Assembly (NCBI GenBank): GCA_037954665.1
Contig: JBBMOL010000574.1
Location: 81,268 to 145,267 of the forward strand
Direction: 5' to 3'
Length of the DNA stretch: 64,000 nucleotides
Source of the DNA: Laguncularia racemosa
Lineage: Eukaryota > Streptophyta > Magnoliopsida > Myrtales > Combretaceae
A model generated the notes under the pieces. That model saw only the letters and a list, made by a program, of their open reading frames with translations. It was not told the DNA's origin and searched no databases. The stretch's first letter is position 1. Every line of letters starts with the position of its first letter. Both the position numbers and the translations under genes were made by a program. Shown one piece after another: positions 1-12,541 of this stretch.

Positions 1-320
1 TTGGAATTTCTTGTGAGTAATATCAAGATCTTCTAAGTTGCATCCTTTTATTGCTGGTCTGTAATATATAGTGATAATTGGTTGATTTTCCTACTTGTTG
101 TTTCTTACCAAATTAAGGTTCATATTTCTAGGATTACAAACCAATTTTAGATATTGGAATTGCATTTTTATATGTAATCAATTGTTATTGGAATTCTTTT
201 GTAATACATCTAATTTGGGTTCATGCCATTGAGATTGTATTCACGCCAATTTGGGGATTTTGTCTTATTGAATTCTCCAATTGGATTGCATTCATGTGCT
301 TGAATTATTAAGACATATCA
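1..320 (+). repeat. 5' LTR of copy A, 3' part only
   Basis: This stretch matches 3819-4138 in the same orientation. It ends in CA at 320, just before a primer-binding site. The U3 and TATA portion lies outside the window. Confidence 0.85.
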
Positions 321-325
321 TATTT

Positions 326-337
326 TGGGATCAGAGC
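326..337 (+). other. primer-binding site of copy A (tRNA-Met type)
   Basis: TGGGATCAGAGC differs at one base from the common plant initiator-tRNA-Met primer site TGGTATCAGAGC. It sits six bases after the LTR end. Confidence 0.7.
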
Positions 338-1418
338 ATAGGAATTGAGGAAGGGATTTGCGTGATCATCATTTGACAATTAAGGTTCTCGGAGTTAATT
401 TCTTGATCTGAAATTGTTGAAATGAATTGTAGTAGTGCTTGTGGAGTTTATTTCATTTTTGTTGTTGTTGATTGAAGCAAAGATAGAAAACTTGTGGTAG
501 CTTGCTTTCCTTGAGTTTGCCGTGAGTAAGAAGGAGTGATCCTTAGTGATCATTTAGAAAAGTGGAACTTGAAACAAGAAGAGTGAATTGTGTGTTGGTA
601 ATTTTCAGAAATTGTATTCATCATTTGTAATTTCCATATTTTCATTGTGTGGAGATAAGGAAGTTATTTGAAAATTCAAACACATCTTCTTTAAGTTAGA
701 AGAAATTCATTTAGTAGCATTGATTGAGTATTATTTGTATGTGAATTTGCCTCTTCCCATTTGTGGAGAAGGTTGCATTAAGAGTATTTTTGAATCTGTT
801 GTCGTGTAATGGAGTTAGTGTCATGTGTGTATTGAGTTAAAAGGGTGTTGCAACATGTGGTGTTGCATGTGTTGAAGTGAGAAAGTGCTGCACTTGAGGT
901 GGTGTTGAGGTTTGAAAGTGAATTGTACCGTGTTTGTGTTTTATGTGTGGTGGTGTGAGTGTGTAGCGAAGAAAATTGTAAATTGTTGTAGAGTTGTGTT
1001 GAGAAGAAGGTGCTGCACATGGAGTATAAGATTGTGTTTATACCATGATTATAAAGGGAAATATAGTGGTAAAATTTTAATTTCAAAAGAAGCATTAAAG
1101 TGTGGAAGTTATTAAGTATTGATACTTAAACACTTGATTAGTGGATTCAATAACTTACTACTTGGAAGTGTTTAATTATTGCTTCAACTTATTGTTGCCA
1201 TAATTGAAATGTAGGGAAGTGTGTGTTGTATTGATTGCTTAATTACACCATGGGTGTACAAGTGTGTGTGTGTTGCCATGGTGTGTGAAGTTAAATAGAG
1301 TTGTGTTTATTTTGTAGGTGATTTGATTATTGTGGCGGGTGAAGTGTTGTTATAGTGAAGGGAGTGTACTGCATTGTTTCAGATTATATTTATACCTCAA
1401 CAAATCAAATCTACAACT
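338..1418 (+). other. leader of copy A, non-coding
   Basis: About 1.1 kb between the primer site and the first gag ATG. It is rich in GT and GTG words and has no long open frame. Most of it can be aligned with the leaders of copy B (reverse complement of 35880-36829) and element C (38032-38590 plus 56516-57029), which supports a shared family origin. Confidence 0.6.
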
Positions 1419-3180
1419 ATGTCAAATGACAGTGTAAATGAGGGCATTGGCAATGAGGCCAATAGCCAACTTAGTGGAGGACAAGGTCACCGTACTGCAA
1501 GTGAGAGAACTTTAGAGGAACGGCTTTAGAACCTTACCACTATTGTTGCTACACTAGCAATAAGGATTGATAGGATGACGATGCCACAACCACCAGTGGC
1601 GAATCCTCATGCACCACCACCTAAAGTAGCTCCTCAAAACATTCAAATGGAGGGAGTAGGAGGAGGAGGAAACTTGGGAAGGAGAGTGGAAGAAGATCAT
1701 CATGCCTTTAGGGAGGAGAGGGATGATAACTTTGGGATCAATCCTTACCCGAACAAGGATTTTAGGCTACCTAAGGGTCTAGATTATGTGAAGTTGCATA
1801 TGCATTCATTTGATGGCAAGGGTTCAACAGATGACTACCTAGATTGAGAGGATAAGGTTGAGGGCTTTTTTAAGTGTTATGAGATAGATGATAACACTAG
1901 AGTTCGTCTTGCTGCTGTTAAGTTTATAGGGTATGCTGCCATGTGGTGGAAGAATTTGGTGATCAATAGGCAAAGGGATGGGGAGGCTGAAATTCACATA
2001 TGGAGAGACATGAAAAAGGGTTCTAAGGAAGTGGTTCATTCCTAAGAATTATAGGCAGGAACTGTTTATGCGTCTACAGATATTAAGATAGGGAGGCAAA
2101 ATAGTGGATGACTATGTCTAGGAGTTTAAAACTTTAATGATCAGATATGGGCTAGTAGAGCCTCTTGAGCAAACCTTAGCACGTTTTGTGTTTGGGTTGA
2201 AGTATGAGATAGCCTATGTCGTTGAGCTGTAGAGGTATAGTATACTTGATGAGGCTATAGTTAGCCTTGAATGTGGAAAGGCAGAGACGATCCAACCTAT
2301 TCTGGGTTACTAATAATAGGCCTAGTACTACTACTAAGCCCATAAGGGCTGTTGGTCAATTGAGTGGACTAAAGGGAGCAGGCGAACATGTCAGGGCAGT
2401 AAATAGAGTTACCCCTAGCACAAATAAAGAGAAAATTATTCTAGGAAGGGCAAAGAGGTAGTTGGATTTGATGTTAGGTAAACAGTATCGGGGTCAACTA
2501 GTAGGAAGATACGCTAGATCAAATGCTTCAAATGCATGGGATTTTGACATATAGCTGCACAGTGTCCCAATAAGAGAGTAATGACAATTGTGGAAGGCAC
2601 CGAAGAAGAAGATGAAGAAGAAGCTATTAGGCTTACGGATCTATCCATGACTTTGCAAGAGTACTATAATGATCAAATCACTGAGACACATGAGGATAAA
2701 AAAGGTAGAAATTACTTACCTATCAATGTGTTGCACAGGGTTTTGACTTTATCTCTGGATGCCGAGGACATACAGAGGGAGAACCTATTTCACACACCTT
2801 GCTGGATTCGAGGTAACCTTTGTGTGCTATTTATTGATAGTGGTAGTTGCGTTAATGTCATATCTACTGCATTAGTAGATAATTTATAACTAACCACTAG
2901 TCTGCATCTTAGCCCTTACAAATTGTATTTGTTGGATGATCAAGGTAGTCTGCATGTTACACAGAGGGCAAAGGTGCCAATCAGTGTAGAAGAAAAATGC
3001 AGTGATGAGATTATCTGTGATATGCTTCCTATGTGCGCCTTTTACTTATTATTGGGTAGACCTTGGTTGTTTGATATAAAGGTGTTATATGTCGGGTTTA
3101 GAAAAACTTACATGTTTCAAAAGGATGGTACATGGATAGTCTTGACGCCTATGTCTCCATCTGAGGTGCGCTCTTTCTAA
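1419..3180 (+). pseudogene. gag-protease of copy A (decayed)
   Basis: The product would be a Gag capsid precursor followed by a retropepsin-type aspartic protease. I chose the ATG at 1419 because the same reading frame runs through the proline-rich N-terminus (1575-1847) into the gag core. The gag core is seen around 1780-2040 with a W-W-K-N-L motif. A zinc-knuckle remnant, K-C-F-K-C then A-A-Q-C, lies near 2520-2570. The protease has an intact active-site word FIDSGSC near 2832-2852 and a later LLGRPW flap-side motif near 3050-3065. Stops at about 1528 and 1844 and frame changes between 2040 and 2580 break the frame. The frame continues past 3180 toward the 3' LTR with recognisable but broken codons. 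There is no RT domain. Confidence 0.8.
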
Positions 3181-3305
3181 GAGCAAATTAGAAATACTTT
3201 CGGTTCTTCCAAAAGTCCGGCAAACAGGCAAACCAAGACATTGAGTTTCAGTCCAAGAGATGACCCCTTAGATTTGAGGGCAAATCTTTCAGAGGCTTGA
3301 GGATA

Positions 3306-4138
3306 TGATAGGAATCTACCTTGTAGTTCCAGTAGTGGTGGAACCTGACTTGAATGTATGAGCCTAGACATCCACATATGGCCTCTTTTATCTAATAATG
3401 TTTGATTTTGCACTTTAGCAAGTACATTGATCGATTTTACAAGATGGCCAAATAACATGCACTAAAGATCAACTTGTGGGACATTTTTTTAGTCACATCC
3501 AACGGTCTACAAATTGTTCAATTGAAGTGAAGAACCGGCCACTTGAAGACCATCTTTTACACATGTAATTGTCATTTTTAAACTAACCATTTTTGTTCAT
3601 TTTGGAACTTGTAATTTGATTTTAGAACCAGCCACTTAGTGGCATGTGTAATTTTTTGAACATTTTTACCCTAATTGAAGCAAGTATAAATACTTGCTAA
3701 CTAGGGTTTTTAGGAAGCTTTTGTCAATTTGAAAAATATATACTTTTGTGCTGTGTAAGAGTCCCTCTTGCTAGCATCTACTCTTATCAATTTTGTAGGA
3801 AATTGTGGCAAGTTTGGCTTGGAATTTCTTGTGAATAATATCAAGATCATCTAAGTTGCTTCCTTTTATTGCTAGTGTGTAATATATAGTGATAATTGGT
3901 TGATTTTCCTACTTATTGTTTCACACCAAATTAGGGTTCATATTTCTAGGATTACAAACCAATTTTAGATATTGGAATTACATTTTTATATGTAATTGAT
4001 TGGTATTGGAATTCCTTTGTAATACATCTAATTTGGGTTCACGCTATTGAGATTGTATTCATGCCAATTTGGGGATTTTGTCTTGTTGAATTCTCCAATT
4101 AGATTGTGTTCATGTGCTTGAATTATTAAGGCACATCA
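3306..4138 (+). repeat. 3' LTR of copy A
   Basis: It begins TGATAGG just after a purine-rich stretch (about 3290-3305) and ends CA at 4138, about 833 bases. The end matches positions 1-320. The start matches the reverse complement of the copy B LTR, which begins TGATGGG at 34003. It contains a TATA box within a dyad at 3679-3698 and a short CCGGCC-containing stretch upstream of it at about 3535-3625. Confidence 0.8.
3679..3698 (+). promoter_or_regulatory. LTR TATA box inside a 20-nt dyad
   Basis: AGCAAGTATAAATACTTGCT has two 9-base arms around a central AA, with TATAAATA in the middle. The same 20-mer occurs at 37251-37270 in element C, and a one-mismatch copy occurs at 33628-33647 in copy B. 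Its place in the LTR suggests the Pol II core promoter. Confidence 0.6.
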
Positions 4139-5094
4139 AATACTTTCCTATGGTATTGTTAATAGAAAGGTTGATAGTGTTGGGTTAGTGATAGATATGT
4201 TGATTGTGGTAGTAATGATAGTAAGGTAATGGTGAGGCATGGAGATGATAGCAATGGCGATGTGATATGAATGATAGAAATGGTGATAGTAGTGGTAATT
4301 ATACTATATGTGAAGACAATGTGGTGGTGAGGGTAGTAGATGTAATGCTATTGGATATAGTATGGTGGTAAGAAATATTGTTGATAAATGGTGGTGAACG
4401 TAGTACCATTAAATTTTTTTAACTAAAGTTTTTGCTTATGATCTAGAGTTTTCTTTTTTCCCTTTAATAAGATGGTAACTAGAAATTTTATATAAGTTTT
4501 TATGATCTATCTCATATAAATTCATTAAAGTTCCATATGGGATAATGTATGTTAATGGAGGTAAATGAAGCTAAGCACTAGGATAAAATTTACTAAATAC
4601 AAAACTTAGGGAAAAGAAATCTAGGGTTGTAAAAATGGTATCTATTGATAATATATATTTCTCTCTAGCAATTAGGTTTGGCAATTCATATCAACATGTT
4701 ATGTCATGTCTCAAGTCTACATATAAACAAGTTTATGTCAAAAAAGACTTCAATATGTAACATGACCCATTTATCAATCATGTTTAAAAATCTAAACTTA
4801 TAACCCAATTTGTTTAATAAACATATTTTATGTCTAAGTTGGACTTACATTTTCATTAAAAAATCTAAAATAGATCTTATTAAAATTATAATGTTTTATT
4901 AAAATAATCAAAATAGAAGTTTTTATAAAATTAAAACTTAAAAGAACAAATTAATCAAACATTTAAACCTTAGCATGTACACTAAAAAGTCATTAGGATT
5001 TAAAGGGCACATTTAAATCATATAACTTTGTCTTTGATAAAAAAATCATATAAGTTTATGTACTGAACAAAGGAAAGTGTATTTACATAACATA
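4139..5094. other. spacer between elements A and T
   Basis: No gene is seen. 4150-4400 is a decayed GAT/GGT-rich trinucleotide-like stretch. 4660-4860 resembles 17000-17230 (recurring words about AACCCATTTAT and TTTAATAAACA) and may be a remnant of a dispersed non-coding repeat; I could not assign a family. Confidence 0.4.
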
Positions 5095-7262
5095 TGTTTG
5101 AAAAGGAATTAAATGGAATTAAAAAGGAAAAATATAAAGTCAATTAAGAAGGATATACAAAGTTTAAGATCAAATTTTTTAGAATAGGACCTCTTTGATC
5201 TTGAATTTGGTTTTATCAAATTTCACCTTGAATTAGCTTAAGGACTCTAAATTTAGCCCTAAGACCTTATTAGATAAATAAAATCATTTTTCAAGTTTTT
5301 TGGAGTCAATCGGAAAAGGGAAATTTAAGTTTCAAGATTAAATGGTAAAATGACCAAAATACCCCTTAACTCGATTTATCTAAAGAATGACTAAAGTCTT
5401 GAGGATTTTTGGAATAATTTAGAGAATGAGAGTGAAATATTTTTAGATGAAATAAGGTGGAAAAATAAAGAGCACCACATATGCCCAAAAGTAAGGACAC
5501 TTGGCAAGGAAAGGGACACCCACTAAAATTCCCTACCTTAAAAAATCCTTAAACCCTAGAAAATCCCCCCCTTAAAAACCCTTGGCCATGACCCATGTAT
5601 AGCAGCCCCCATCCACTTTTCTTTTCATGTTTTATTAAGGTAAACTTCCAAAAACCCATCTAAAACCCTAACCACTTAAATAACCCTAATTACCTCCGAA
5701 TCTTCTTACTAACCTAGTTGTTTTCTTACAGGTTTTAGGTGATAATCAAGTGGAAACAGTAGTTGGAGGGACTCTCTAGAACACAATTTAGAGATTAATT
5801 AAGGTTAGTTGGTGATTCAATTTGTTAAAGTAAGAATTAGGATTAAATAAATTAATTAAGGCTAATGGGCCTAATTCCAAACATAATTGAGCTTACTATT
5901 TTCTAAAAGCCTAAATACCTTAATTGGTTATTCGACATATCTAGACTCAAATCTGAAAAACATAAATTATCCTAAGTGAGTATATCCTAAATGGTTTAGG
6001 CCAAATTAGCTAAAAGGCTAATTAGGCCTTTGTAACCTTTAATGGACTTATAACTAGTATAGTTCTTAAATAGTCTAAACCCAACCTTAGAATGGTATTC
6101 AAATACTTATAGTAATTAGCTAACTTAAGTTTTTTGTTTTAATGCGTAAAATTGGCTTAACTTAATTAGAAATTTTGATTTCAATTTAGGAATCTTTAAC
6201 CTTTCGAGGTACACAATAACATGTCTATTACTTGCTAGGTTAGAAAATTTAAATTGAATAATAATCAACTCAATTAAATATCTGCTTAATACTTGTGATT
6301 GGTTACTTAAGCTAGCAAGTGACACCCTTAGATTGGGATTACAGCTACAACCATATATCCCAAAATGATATGATAGATTAGGTTCTTAGGCTATTGAGGA
6401 ATGGCTCAATAGGTTGTTGATAAGTGAAATCATGCCAAATAACAAATGTTATAAGTGGAGAGAAGATATATTAGGAGTTGTTTAAAGTTATGGGTCTCAA
6501 TGAATGATACAATATAGTTGGATTATGATCATTGAGAACTGCACAACGGTATGATCACTTCAATGATGCTACTTAGGTTTCGGTTTCATAATGTGAAGTT
6601 TGACTGTTCTTGACAACACCTAATTGTCGCTATAGTGGAATTAGGCCATAGGTCCCCCATTGTGCTATCTAGAGTCATGAGTACTCCTATGTTAATTTTT
6701 GACTTCAAATAAGATAAAATAAATTGTATGATTGTTTGTTACATCAGAATGTACACCTATATTAACATCTATGCATGTATTTACAATACTATGTATTGTG
6801 ATTTTTTGCGCAATTTTCCTTTTTAGGTGAGGACTTTTCGATGGATCCGTTGTACAATTCAATGGCTTTTAGCTTTAAGGAGTATGGAGATGGATACAAG
6901 GACTTAGATTTCATAAATTTTGACTACTACTAAATTTCTATTTAAACTTAGTACTTGTGTTTTGGTTTTGTATTTTGGCTTGCTATAAGAGTCGCCTATG
7001 GCACTATAGCTTATATATCTATGTCTATATTATGTGGGCACCCCAAGCCCAAGGATTTAAATGCTTATCACATTTTATCCACTGTGTTTCCTTAAACTTA
7101 CAAACCTTCATACTTTTCAAAATCAGCAAATCATGAAGTATATTTTAAAAGTTTAATTAATAATTTCAACATCCTAAAATTGGTTTAAAAGTGCACTTAA
7201 TTATTGTGGTCTTATGTATTATACTTAAATAGGTTATATAGCAAATTATCGTCATCATAGCA
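5095..7262 (+). repeat. 5' LTR of element T
   Basis: The stretch from about 5103 aligns with 12562 onward, and 5866-7262 aligns with about 15340-16633. It ends CATAGCA at 7262, just before the primer site. Compared with the 3' LTR it lacks the segment corresponding to 13309-15317; the junction is at about 5846. Confidence 0.7.
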
Positions 7263-7269
7263 ATTTAGT

Positions 7270-7281
7270 TGGTATTAAAGT
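7270..7281 (+). other. degenerate primer-binding site of element T
   Basis: TGGTATTAAAGT resembles the tRNA-Met primer site TGGTATCAGAGC with a few changes, mostly C-to-T and G-to-A. It lies 7 bases after the LTR end. Confidence 0.5.
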
Positions 7282-7914
7282 ATAGGATTTTAAAATAGAT
7301 TAGGATACTTTTGGGACGATGAGTTTGAGAGTGGAAAGCTTGTAGGTCTAATATCTCATTTAATGTATGTCATTGGATTGAACTTGACTATTATGATCTA
7401 AATGGATTATGGATGCTTAGTTAGACTAAATAATAAATGAAATGAATGAAATGGGAACTAAACCTAAGTATTACATGCTAGTATTAGTAAATAAATTAAC
7501 AATCTTCCCATGATGCAATGGAAAATAAAACTAGATTAGGCTTAATTACTCGAAACCACTAATTAGTGAACATAGTAATGGAAGTAGCTAACCCGGAGTT
7601 TACATCCCCTAAAATCTGGAATTAAGAAACTAGGAAGATCTCCACCTACATATGATTAGAATGGTATATGGGAGTTTAATATGGAAATTATGTGTCCCTT
7701 AAAGGGATATTGGAACATAATAATTCATAAAAAGGCCTAAAAATGCTAGAACATAAGAATTAAGATTTACGTACATGAAGGAGAAATAATTAGACAAAGT
7801 AATTAGGATAAATCAATATGAAAGTTTGAGATAATATGACCATATGTGTAATTTTGGATGATGATGTGCAAATGCATGACTGTTGTGTGTTGTTTGTATC
7901 ATATAGAAGAATAA

Positions 7915-9050
7915 GCGTAATCTTAGACCCCGTACACATCCCTTTAAGACTCTCACTGAAGGTAACTCACCTCCACCACCTCTACTACCCCTAGTGGTGC
8001 CCACACCCTTGGCAAACCTATAGACACCGCTTAGTTTGTGAATTTGGTGAGAGGTATGATGGCTATAATGCACCAATAGCCGCAACACATTATGCAGTAG
8101 TAGCATATGAGATATGATTAGTATGTAGGTTATTTTGGTGGGAGACAAGATGGGATGGTCAAATCGCATGACTTTATGAAACTAGTGACTCCTTTTCCTG
8201 TTGATACTTTGGATCCTTTGGTGGCTAAGGGTTGGATTGAGGAGCAGCTAAAGAAGACTTTTGCTACATATGGTGTATTAAAGGTGAGGAAACTAGACTA
8301 TGTTGTATACGTGCTAAAGGGTGATGTAGCTAATTGGTAGAAAGTGGCTAGTAGACTAATTGATAGAGACCTAGGAGAGGTTTAGAGAGGCATTCTTTAA
8401 TAGATTCTACCTTAAGAGTTTAAGAGAAACAATGGCAGTAACATTCCTATAATTGAAACAAGGGTCCCGCGTTATGGTTTAATATGAAGCTAAATTAAAT
8501 TGATTACTAAAATTCATACTTGAGGCTTATAAGAATGATGAAAGATGAAAAGGGTCAAAGTTTGTGAATGACTTGTAGCCAAGGTTGCAACATGAAGTGA
8601 AAGGGTTTGAGTTGAAGACATACACTACTAAGGTGAACAAAGTAAAGCTTGTGAACTAGGGCTAAAGAAACATTAGAGAGCATGATGATAGTCAAGAAAG
8701 CCTTACTAACTTAGTCTACTAGTCCCACTCTTCTAAGGATATATTAGAGTTACTTGAGGTGCTATAGGCTACACAAGATTGTAGATTGTAAATGGAATCC
8801 TGAAGCTTGCTTTGCATGTGGGAAAGAGTGACATGGAAGTTTTGAGTGTCCGAGCCCTACACTAAAGCTAATTTTCTACTATCACTATGAGAAGAGGGGA
8901 TACATGATTATAGATTATAAGGAGAAGCAAAAAGTAAATGGGGCTAAGCCAGCTAAGAAAGGGAAGCTAAGTGCTAGAGCTTTTGCTTTATAGCATGAGG
9001 AAATTGCTAAGATTAATACCCTTGCAAGAACACTCCAATTTTCCACTTAA
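7915..9050 (+). pseudogene. gag of element T (decayed)
   Basis: A proline-rich N-terminal part (about 7960-8020) is followed by a gag core that is open at 8155-8340. There the words DPLVAKGWIEE and VLKGDVANW match the usual chromovirus gag pattern (a WLEE-type word, then LKGEAEHWW). A zinc knuckle is visible at about 8808-8850 as C-F-A-C-G-K-E, stop, H-G-S-F-E-C, the CX2CX4HX4C spacing with one stop codon inside. A second, weaker cysteine stretch follows. Many TAG and TAA codons interrupt the frame. No product can be expected. Confidence 0.7.
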
Positions 9051-9059
9051 TGTGCATAT

Positions 9060-12000
9060 TTGCCGATTGATACTAAAGTGTCTCATTCTTGAATTTTTGA
9101 GGATTTGGTGATGACTTGTGGCTTACCTATTGATGTCTTATTTACTAATTTATGTGTGAGTTCTCCTTTAGGTGTTAGACCTTTATTGAATAGAATTGTT
9201 AAAGATGTTGATGTATCTTTGGCTAATAGACATATGCCTATTGACATATTCGTATTGAATATGACTAATTTTCATCTAATTTTGCAAATGAATTAGTTGA
9301 CACGATACCATATAATTGTTGATTATCGAAACTTGATCTTGAGTTTTGGGTTAAGGGACAAAGAGCTTAGTTTTCATTGGGAGACACATCAGCCTTGTGA
9401 TATACTGACAATGGAGATATAGGAGAATAATACCATGGTGTCTTTGGTGATTACCAAGAAATTTGAATCGAATGTTGATGATGTTGCAATTGTATGTGAA
9501 TATGGAGATGTATTTCCTGAGGAACTTCAAGATTACCACTAGATCGAGAAGTTGAGTTTGGAATTGATGTTATGTTAGGTATTGCCCCAGTATCAAAAAG
9601 CCCCTTACTAGATGGCACCAAATAAAATAAAAGAATTGAAGGAGCAAATTCATGACTTGTTGAACAAAGGATTTATTCCATTGAGTGTGTCACTTTTGGG
9701 TGCTTTGATGCTTGTCATGAAGAAAAAGGATGGAGGGTTGAGATTGTGTGTCAACTATCGAGACTTGAATCAAGTGACAATCAAGATCAAGTATCCTTTG
9801 CCACAAATAGATGATTTTCTTGACCAATTGCATGGTGTAGTTGTGTTTCTTAAGATCGATATGAGATCAAGATAACACCAATTGAAGACTAAGTCATAAG
9901 ATATACCTAAGACTACTTTCCATACTAGGTATGAAGTTGAATTACCTTAAGACTTTAAGTAGGAAGTTACTTAATAAGTGTTGCATAAATATAGGTGCAA
10001 GCACTACAAGTTTCTTGTTATGCCTTTTGGACTCACAAACGTGTTTGTAGCTTTCTTAGATCTTATGAATCGCATATTCCAAGATTATCTAGACAAGTTT
10101 GTTATTATATTCATTGATGATATTTTGGTGTATTCTAGTAGCCATGAGGAGCATGAGTGGCATCCAAGCATAGTATAACAGAGATTAAGGGATCGAAAGT
10201 TATATGTCAAGTTTAGTAAGTGTAAGTTATGGATGGAATAACGTTCTTTGGCACATAGTGACTAAAGAAGGGGTATCAATTGAGCCATAAAAGGTGAAGG
10301 CTATTATAGATTAGTAGAGACCAAAAAATGTGACTAAGATCCATAGCTTTCTTAGATTGGTAGGTTATTATCGTAGATTTGTGGAAGATTCCTCAAGGTT
10401 GGTAGCATCTATGGCTCATCTTACTTAAAAGAATGTTAGGTTTGAATGGAATGACAAATATGAGTAGAGTTTTCAAGGAATTAAAGAAGAGGTTAGTCTT
10501 GGCACTTATATTGGCTTTACTAATAAGTGGAGAGGAGTTTATTATATATAGTGATGACTTGATACAAGGATTTAGATGTGTTCTAATGTAGGAAGGCAAG
10601 GTGATTGCATATGCCTTACACTAATTAAAGTCGTATGAGAAGAATTACCTAGTGCATGATCTAGAACTGGCTATAGCAGTCTTGGCATTGAAACTGTGGA
10701 GACATTACTTATATGATGAAAAGTATAAGATATACACGGATCACAAAAGCTTAAAATACATTTGTACCTAAAAAGAACCGAGTGTGAGCCAAAGATGATG
10801 GCTTGAATTGATAAAGGATTATGACTTAGAGATCTTGTATCACTTAGGGAAGGCAAATGTTGTGGTTGATACTCATAGTAGAAAAAGGCAAATGAATGTT
10901 GTAAACTTGATCACAAGTCAAAAGGAGATCTAAGAAGATTTGAGAAGGTTGGATGTAGAAATCATTATTGAAAGGGTTGAAGTGATGTTGGTTAGTTTAA
11001 GGATACAACCTACAAGGGTTGAAGTGATGTTGGTTAGTTTAAGGATACAACCTACCTTGATTAATAAGGTGAAATGAGCTCAAATTGAGAATATAAAAGG
11101 AAAAGAGTTGTTGGAGATTTTAGAAGTGGGAAGGAAGCTTGAATTCAAGGTAGGTGATAATAAGGTGATCAAATATGAGAATTGAATTTAGGTGCTAAAT
11201 GACCTTAAGATTAAGAAAGAGATATTAAAGGAGGACCGTTCCTCAACTTACTTAATCCATTCACATAGCATGAAGACGTAAAAGGACTTTAAAAAAGCAT
11301 TTTTGGTGGAATAATATGGGAAAGGAAAATTCTAAATACATATCTACGTGCTTAACATGCCAATAGATTCAAATTGAACATCAGAGACCAATAGGCAAGC
11401 TACAACATTTACCTATTCTAAAGTGGAAGTGGGAAAATATTATTGTGGACTTCATGATAGCCTTGCCTAAGACATGAGTTAGACATTAGGTGGTCTTGGT
11501 GATCATAGATAAACTAACAAATTAGTTCACTTTATACCTTTGCTAGTTAGATGTTCGATGGAGAGATTGATGCAGATTTATATTAAAGAGATTGTTAAAC
11601 TTCGTGGAGTGCTAATATCAATTGTATTATATAGAGATCTCTAATTTGTTAATAGATTTTTGAGGAGCTTACACAATGTATTAGGCACTCGATTAGATTT
11701 TAGCATAGCCTTCTACCCTTAGACAGATGGATAGCTAGAGAAGATGATATAAATATTAGAAGATATGTTGAGGGCCTATGCCTTAGACTTGGGAGGTAAA
11801 TGGGATGATCACTTGCCACTTGTAGAGTTTATATACAATAATAGCTATCAAGCTACTATACATATGGCATTAAATGAGTTTTTATATGGACAAAAGTGAA
11901 GATCCCCGATCCACTGGAATGAAGTTGGTGAGAGAGCTCTTTTAGGACTTGATTTAATCCAATAGGCTATAGAGAAAATATAAGTGACATTAGAAAGAAC

Positions 12001-12475
12001 AAAAGTGGCTTAGGACTAATATAAGAGTTATGCTAATCAAAGAAGGCACCTATTGGAATTCGAAGTAGGAAATCATGTATTTCTTTGAGTGTTTGATTTG
12101 GGGTGAAAGGGAAACTAAATCTAAGACACATGGGTCCCTATGAGATCCTAGAGAAGTTTAGACTAGTGGCATACAAATTAGCCTTGCCCCCAAGCTTATT
12201 AGAAGTTCATGATGTTTTCCGTGTGTCCTAACTAAAGAAAAGTATTTCTAATCTTAATGTAGTAGTTGAGATAAATTAGTTAGAATTCCTACCTAATCTA
12301 TCTCATGCTAGGTACTTGATTAGAATCATTAATAGAATGGAAAGGGTATTGAGGAATAAAGTGATCAAGTTTGCTCAGGAATAGTGAAGTGGCTGAATAG
12401 AGCATGAGGCTACGTGGGAGCTAGAGGGCATGATAAGGACAATGTACGCCAAGCTCTTCAAGTCATTAAGTAAAT
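9060..12475 (+). pseudogene. pol of element T: protease, RT, RNase H, integrase, chromodomain
   Basis: A protease remnant lies at about 9080-9290. RT is open at 9612-9875 (KKKDGGLRLCVNYRDLN) and again at 9978-10178, with the catalytic strand readable as FIDDILVYS. RNase H follows at about 10500-10900, and the HHCC/core integrase at about 11230-11900 with words like GVLISIVLYRDL and WDDHLPLVEFIYNNSYQ. A chromodomain-like tail at about 12280-12460 reads RMERVLRNKVIKF then EATWELEG. That tail supports the chromovirus assignment. Frameshifts and many stops inactivate it. Positions 10974-11057 hold an exact 42-bp tandem duplication between RNase H and integrase. Confidence 0.8.
10974..11057 (+). 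repeat. 42-bp tandem duplication in pol of element T
   Basis: Positions 10974-11015 are repeated directly and almost perfectly at 11016-11057. The unit is a multiple of three (14 codons), so it would not by itself shift the frame. Confidence 0.85.
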
Positions 12476-12500
12476 TTCAAGGATGAAATTTCTTTTTTTT

Positions 12501-12541
12501 TTGGGGTGGGGGGGGGGGGGGGGGGGGGGGGGGAGGGGAGG
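12501..12541 (+). other. expanded polypurine tract of element T
   Basis: After the usual GATGAAATTTC-type end of a chromovirus pol there is a T run and then GGGG-T followed by 26 consecutive G (12508-12533) and AGGGGAGG. The position is that of the plus-strand primer. The G run is far longer than needed for a polypurine tract and may be a slippage product or an assembly uncertainty. Confidence 0.7.

Larger units (their letters stand above)
1..4138 (+). mobile_element. LTR retrotransposon copy A (gag-protease only)
   Basis: This is a non-autonomous Ty3/gypsy-type element. The left edge is cut by the window, so only the last 320 bases of the 5' LTR are visible. The order is partial 5' LTR, tRNA-Met-type primer site, about 1.1 kb of leader, a decayed gag-protease frame, about 125 bases of linker, and a full 3' LTR. 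No reverse transcriptase, RNase H or integrase sequence lies between the protease and the 3' LTR. The two LTRs align directly from position 1 and from 3819, with scattered substitutions. Copy B on the minus strand (33189-36829) has the same layout, so the missing pol is a family property and not a local deletion. Confidence 0.85.
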
